Origin: Spizellomyces punctatus DAOM BR117
Taxonomy: Eukaryota; Chytridiomycota; Chytridiomycetes; Spizellomycetales; Spizellomycetaceae
Assembly: GCF_000182565.1 (NCBI RefSeq)
Contig: NW_015971540.1
Span: 620,476 to 684,475, forward strand
Direction of reading: 5' to 3'
DNA: 64,000 nucleotides
Within the stretch, counting starts at the first letter, position 1. Each line of letters begins with the position of its first letter. The notes beneath the pieces are model-generated. The model did no database searches. It was not told the DNA's origin and saw only the letters and a program-made list of their open reading frames with translations. The translations under genes were made by a program, and so were the position numbers. Below are positions 59,740 to 64,000 of this stretch, piece after piece.

Positions 59740-60592
59740 TGCTTCACGCCTGTCATGTCATGAACGTCTTGCCGGATTGACTTGGATTTTGGGAATGTTG
59801 ACCAGGGAGGTGACCTACCGGGATTTATGGATGGGCTTTTGGAAAGTGCAATGTACTCCATGTGGCGGTAATGCAATCCTTCACGGAGATGAAAGTGTTG
59901 TGGAGGCGTCTGCCTCCGCGGGGCTGCGTTCCGCCTGGGCTCTTTACCAGCACATGCAAATGTCGTCCATGTCGTATTGTCAGTGTTTACATGACGGTCG
60001 CCACTAAGTCATAATCAGATCGCCATATCCTATTGTTTGATGCTCCATGTCCACATAAGTTCTAGGGTTATTGTTTGCGATGGCCGTGGAAAGGACATTC
60101 CAATGTCATATAAGGTATCGAGTCGATAAATACCAAGTTCCAGGCAATAGATCCGAAAATAGTTTGTATGTACAACCTTTAGAGCCAAGACTGGAGCGCA
60201 CTTTAGGTTGACTACTGTTTGGTGGGATTTTGGGCGTTAGCTGCGGAGGATTTCTATTTACTGGTTAACTTTAATTTTATGCGTAACAATGTTAAGCCTG
60301 CTTAATCCGGAGAGTTATGGCTGATCGGAACATGCATTGTCCATGTAGACAAAGGAGGCCGCCCTCCGGAACTTGCCCTGAAGAATATGACACATTTCGC
60401 CCATTGCTTGCATAAGGCCCAGTTCGAATCCAGAAACAATTGTATATTGCTGATCCGCATATGCATGCTTTGCGCCAATATCTTCATATAGTGCAAGCCG
60501 GGTATAAAAAGTGGCGGGCGCAAGATGCCCTCCCTCCGGTGTTTTCTGCCGTATAAGGTGCTAAACAGCGAAAAAGGCCTGCGACACAATCA
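59740..60592. other. Intergenic region, nothing recognised
   Basis: Holds the methyltransferase 3' UTR and the promoter of the sensor gene. A T-loop-like GTTCGAATCC at about 60421 is not set in a tRNA fold. Confidence 0.5.
60503..60510 (+). promoter_or_regulatory. TATA box of the sensor gene
   Basis: TATAAAAA lies 83 bp upstream of ATG 60593, a good fit for a fungal core promoter. Confidence 0.5.
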
Positions 60593-62525
60593 ATGTCAGC
60601 TACAGGCAGTGGCCACGAGAACTCCCAGGCGTCCGCCGTCTCCAAAGCGGAAGATATAACGGAGGGAAAATGGCAGTCCAGATTCATGAAGGGTTTGAAG
60701 CAAGGAAGGCTCCCCATCAGTGCATTGATTATCATGTTCATTGTACCACTCGCAACCGGTGTTGCCATTTTAGCTTGGGGTTTAACGCATAGCGCGGCTT
60801 TGGTATGCAATAATATGAAAGCGTCTCTAGCGTTTCCGAATGGCTGAACAACATCTCCCACAAGGCCTCCGCAGCAAAGCTTGCAAATTCCTTGCAGGGA
60901 GAGGTATTTGTTGTCTCAAGAACCGCAGGTACTTGACTGGTGACTGAACAAATCTGTAGATCCTCGGTCGAATTTCAGCAGATATCCTTAACCGCCTGCA
61001 CGCCATGGAAAAATCAGTCGACGAACAGAAACGCAACTGGGCGCAAGGTCTATTCCAACTTGGCAATTATACAGGTGGCGATTATAGCGGGAAGGAGGAT
61101 GCCATGATGAGGATGTTCAGTACCCTCATCCCGCATGCTGATTTGTACATGTCTCAGCACTTTACCACAATGCCCGATGGAGAGTTTTGGGGTATCAATA
61201 ACTTTCTCAATGAGGACGGTACAAGAACGTTTCAACTAATGCGACAGTATGGGTTTGATTGGCATTTCTACGTTGGAAATGAGACCGATTACACAAACCG
61301 AACGACACCTTGGGAGGGGGGTGCATTGGACTTCAGCTGGGACAATAGAGCTAATCCTTGGGTTGCGGTACGATCTATTTGAATACTGATTGCACTCATG
61401 CTCACACTCGTTGATAAAAACTCTTCATACCAGCCGATTGATCAGACTCCTGAACCGGCCCGCTCTCAGCTATCTCTCTGGATTCCCCCTTACGTGCTTC
61501 CTGACTCGGCGGGCTTCGACGGATGGCTAACCTTCGCCAAGCCGATCTACAACCTAACCAAGGACTACATAGGGATTCAGGTAAGCATAAGCATACCTAA
61601 TGTGTTAGTATCAGTATGGCTAATGATGACAAACGTTACGTCTATGCGAAGGGATCCGATATGTCCTTGTCGTGGTTTGAGGGGCCGTTGAGACGCTATG
61701 CTCAATACATCCCGTACAGATCGGCGATATACGTGTTTGGACTGTATCCCGGCAAAGACGAGATAGTTGGAGCCTCTACGATAGCGAGCCGAGAGCTCAT
61801 AAAGAGCGCCGCGGAAGGCAACCCGGATCCAGCGCTCAACCGCCTTTTGACCATTCCCGAGCTTGCCGCAAATAGCTCTGTTTGGGAGCCTGTATCTGCC
61901 CTCTATAAATACCTTCTCGCAACGTCCGATGGTTCGCTCTACAAATTTGTTGGCGACTATCCCGGCACTTCCATTCAGCTAAAACTGTCTGACGGGCAAT
62001 ACATTGTTCAAGTCGAGCAAATACAAACATACAATTTGAACTGGGGCATCGTGCATATAGTCTCGCAAGACGACATCCTCGAAGAGCTGCACGCTAGCAA
62101 TACCAAAACCATTGGAACAGTCATTGGGGTTGTCGGCGCGGGTTGCGCTGTCGGGATTCTTTTCACATATTTCTTGTCAAAAGCGCTGTATATGATCACA
62201 CGAGATTTGGTTCTCCTATCCGACTTCAAATTTAAAGACGTACTCCAAAAGGATTTGGATAAAGAGACTGGAATGCGTCGACCACAGTATAGTCGAATCG
62301 CTGAGCTGTAAGTAGTGCGCCCTTACGCATCTCGTTTCTGTGAGCCCAAGTTAACAAACCTGTTCTGATCGTATGTGCAGATGGCAAATCCAGCGCGCGT
62401 TTCACAAGATGGTGGTTACGTTTGCCGATGCCGTTGCTCAAAATAAGCGGTTCAACGCTGCTGAACAACGCCGTACAATGTCCATGTCTTCTGCGCAGCC
62501 GGCGTCTCCCAGGAGTGAACTATGA
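60593..62525 (+). CDS. Two-pass membrane sensor, dCACHE-like, no output domain seen
   Basis: Membrane protein with a cytosolic N-terminus (MSATGSGHENSQASAVSKAE), a first helix (LPISALIIMFIVPLATGVAI), a large extracellular region and a second helix (TVIGVVGAGCAVGILFTYFL). The extracellular part has the look of the tandem CACHE domain found in front of chytrid and oomycete nucleotide cyclases (MFSTLIPHADLYMSQHFTTM, SLWIPPYVLPDSAGFDGWL, VWEPVSALYKYLLATSDGSL). After helix 2 comes a linker (LYMITRDLVLLSDFKFKDVL; WQIQRAFHKMVVTFADAVAQ) and then a stop at 62523-62525 (ASPRSEL), with no cyclase or kinase domain. At least five exons. Two joins are poor: near 60803-60835 the frame shifts without a normal-sized intron, and near 61600-61690 two frames overlap. 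A partial pseudogene is possible. Confidence 0.55.
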
Positions 62526-63267
62526 GCGCGAGAGGGTAGCAGTTGTCTGCACGGGTTGAACCTTGGAATAACATTCCAGAGCAAATACATTACTCCCTTG
62601 TTCCTGGCGAGAGTTCTGATTGCATGAGATACTCTCACCAGCTTGTACTAAAACTGAAGCTTTCAAGCTTGTAGATTAAAAAGGAGACGTTTTGGTTTCC
62701 ACTTTGTTTCGTAAGAAAAGCTTTATAGTCCGTTGTGGAAGAAGTTTCTTTGGACCATCTTTCAACATGTTTGATACTTGCTAGCAATCTAGCAGTCTAA
62801 AGGACCAATTGGCTGTCCTTGCAAGACATGGCGAAAGGTGCATCGTAGGTTAATTCCACGGTGCAGTTCATTTCCTTACTAAAGAAACCCGAACTCTCGC
62901 ACACTATTTTGTCCTTCAAGTGTGGTTCAACACAAGTCCCATGGGAAGCATCGATTTTGCGATCGAGATTTTGTCCCGGTACGGTCCTGGCAATCATGTC
63001 CCTAGAGTCTCTAGATGAATCCCGTGTCTCGACGTCGACTTCCCGTCCAGATGGAGAGCCGACAAGTGGCATGCCGTAGCTTACGTCGTAGCGCCAGGAC
63101 CATTATCGCTCCCGCTCGCAAGGATGGCACCTTTGCTCAAAGTAGAGCTTTTCGGATTTTGGAACTCGCTGACACTAACAAAATGGAAAGGATTCTACAA
63201 CGACGGCTCCTATTGCCATTCTAGCTGATTCGCGAAATTCAATATTCGCGTTAGTTACGATAAAATG
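62526..63267. other. Intergenic region, nothing recognised
   Basis: Between the sensor gene and the GH20 relic. A minus-strand frame at 62797-63072 (91 residues, Cys-containing, ending KDSQLVL) has no recognised family. It could be a remnant of the degraded gene next to it. Confidence 0.4.
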
Positions 63268-63900
63268 CTACAATGCTGGGGTAAAGGTAAAAGGGGAGTG
63301 TGATCGTTCTTCAGTGAAGCAATCATTGTGGTTCATAATTGATATACGCCTTCTCGAGTTGGACGGATCGGACTGCCTGTACTGCCAATGCTGGATGATA
63401 ACATTCTTTGGGATAACTTTTGTTTGGCTAGGTTCATACGTTCCCCATATGCGGACGCGCTTGCCAGAGGTAGAGTAGATGAACTCTGCCATCTCAAATT
63501 AATGTAATCATATGCAAACTTTGGGCTGTATTCGTTTGCGCCTGTAAGCTCATCAATACCGATCTCATCATAAAACAAACAAGACAAGAGCTCCCCACCC
63601 AAATGAACTTCTGGTGTGGAACCAGGGAAGGATGGCCCTAATAGTAGAGATAATCGCTGGATGTGTCAAGTTTAGTAATTGAAAATGGTACTTTTCCCAT
63701 TTGGTGATAACAAGCGAATGAGCCGGCTTCTCAATCTCTCTGGGAGCCTAGTCACATCGCGCGCAACGCACAATGCTGTTGAACTGCCTCGTATTCTTCT
63801 TTGCTAAAGACCTCATTCTTGCGCGGGACAAGAGGAACGAGTTCCTGATTGGACGGCAATAAAGAGACCTGCGAGTACTCGTCTTCCCAAGAACTGTTAC
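63268..63900 (-). pseudogene. Degraded GH20 beta-N-acetylhexosaminidase
   Basis: Reading the minus strand from about 63890, fragments of a family 20 glycoside hydrolase appear in order but in different frames: WEDEYSQVSLLPSNQELVPL, VPRKNEVFSKEEYEAVQQHC, EIEKPAHSLVITKWEKYHFQ, LLNLTHPAIISTIRAILPWF, VHLGANEYSPKFAYDYIN (after a plausible intron), AEFIYSTSGKRVRIWGTYEP and KVIPKNVIIQHWQY. The frame breaks after the first block (in-frame stop; the usual V-I-P before EIE is lost). It breaks again near 63490, where two extra bases interrupt what looks like INEMAEF, and again near 63345. The 5' end lies beyond the window or is lost. I read this as a decayed gene; assembly indels are the alternative. 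Confidence 0.7.
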
Positions 63901-64000
63901 GACCTCAAAGGGCAATAGTTGGACATCCTGCCTGATGCACCGCTGCTGTCGAGACTTTCAGTAATGACCACAAAAAGGTAAGTTTTCCGTCCTTCTTTTT

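Noticed and set aside
60340-60435. tRNA gene suggested by GTTCGAATCC
   Set aside because: No matching A box, acceptor stem or anticodon arm at the right spacing.

Overview
The window comes from an intron-rich fungal nuclear genome. Introns are short, with GT-AG borders and often a CTAAC/CTGAC branch-point-like motif. The gene set includes a complete Nup192, a white-collar blue-light receptor, Gna1 and a secreted fungalysin. A two-pass membrane sensor that looks like a dCACHE receptor points to an early-diverging, probably zoosporic (chytrid-type) fungus. That placement is an inference from gene content; no rRNA or other taxonomic marker is present. I saw no convincing tRNA, rRNA, CRISPR array or intact transposon. 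One run of 100 Ns (31373-31472) is an assembly gap inside a gene.

Layout, left to right. EMC1 (minus) and CHO2 (plus) are divergent over 210 bp, so an ER membrane insertase subunit and the ER enzyme that begins phosphatidylcholine synthesis share a promoter region. Next come a mitochondrial carnitine/acylcarnitine carrier (minus) and a many-exon STT4-type phosphatidylinositol 4-kinase (plus). COX20 and a Vip1-like RRM protein follow on the minus strand. Then come a dienelactone hydrolase (plus), a DMT/EamA transporter (minus), a five-finger RanBP2 zinc-finger protein (plus), an intronless family III CoA-transferase (plus) and an M36 fungalysin (minus).

From 30.5 to 40.4 kb two nuclear-pore genes lie in tandem: an Mtr10/transportin-3 karyopherin, broken by the gap, and Nup192, which has only one small intron. 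A white-collar-1 photoreceptor (LOV, two further PAS domains, GATA finger) and a secreted histidine phosphatase follow.

From 45.1 to 54 kb lie an EPLIN-type LIM protein (minus), a 1606-residue membrane megaenzyme (plus) and GNA1 (minus). The megaenzyme fuses an adenylating domain and a carrier domain to a three-unit membrane/beta-helix module like that of epsilon-poly-lysine synthetases. It is the most unusual gene here. The right end carries a fused uridine kinase/uracil phosphoribosyltransferase (minus), a SAM methyltransferase (plus), the sensor protein without a visible output domain (plus) and a decayed GH20 hexosaminidase (minus).

Most genes are housekeeping (ER membrane and lipid, mitochondrial, nuclear transport, pyrimidine salvage, amino-sugar synthesis). 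The accessory and environment-facing ones are the megaenzyme, fungalysin, GH20 relic, CoA-transferase, WC-1 and the sensor. Exon borders were read by eye from frame and splice consensus. Where I give explicit exon coordinates the reading frame was checked across the junction; other borders are approximate.
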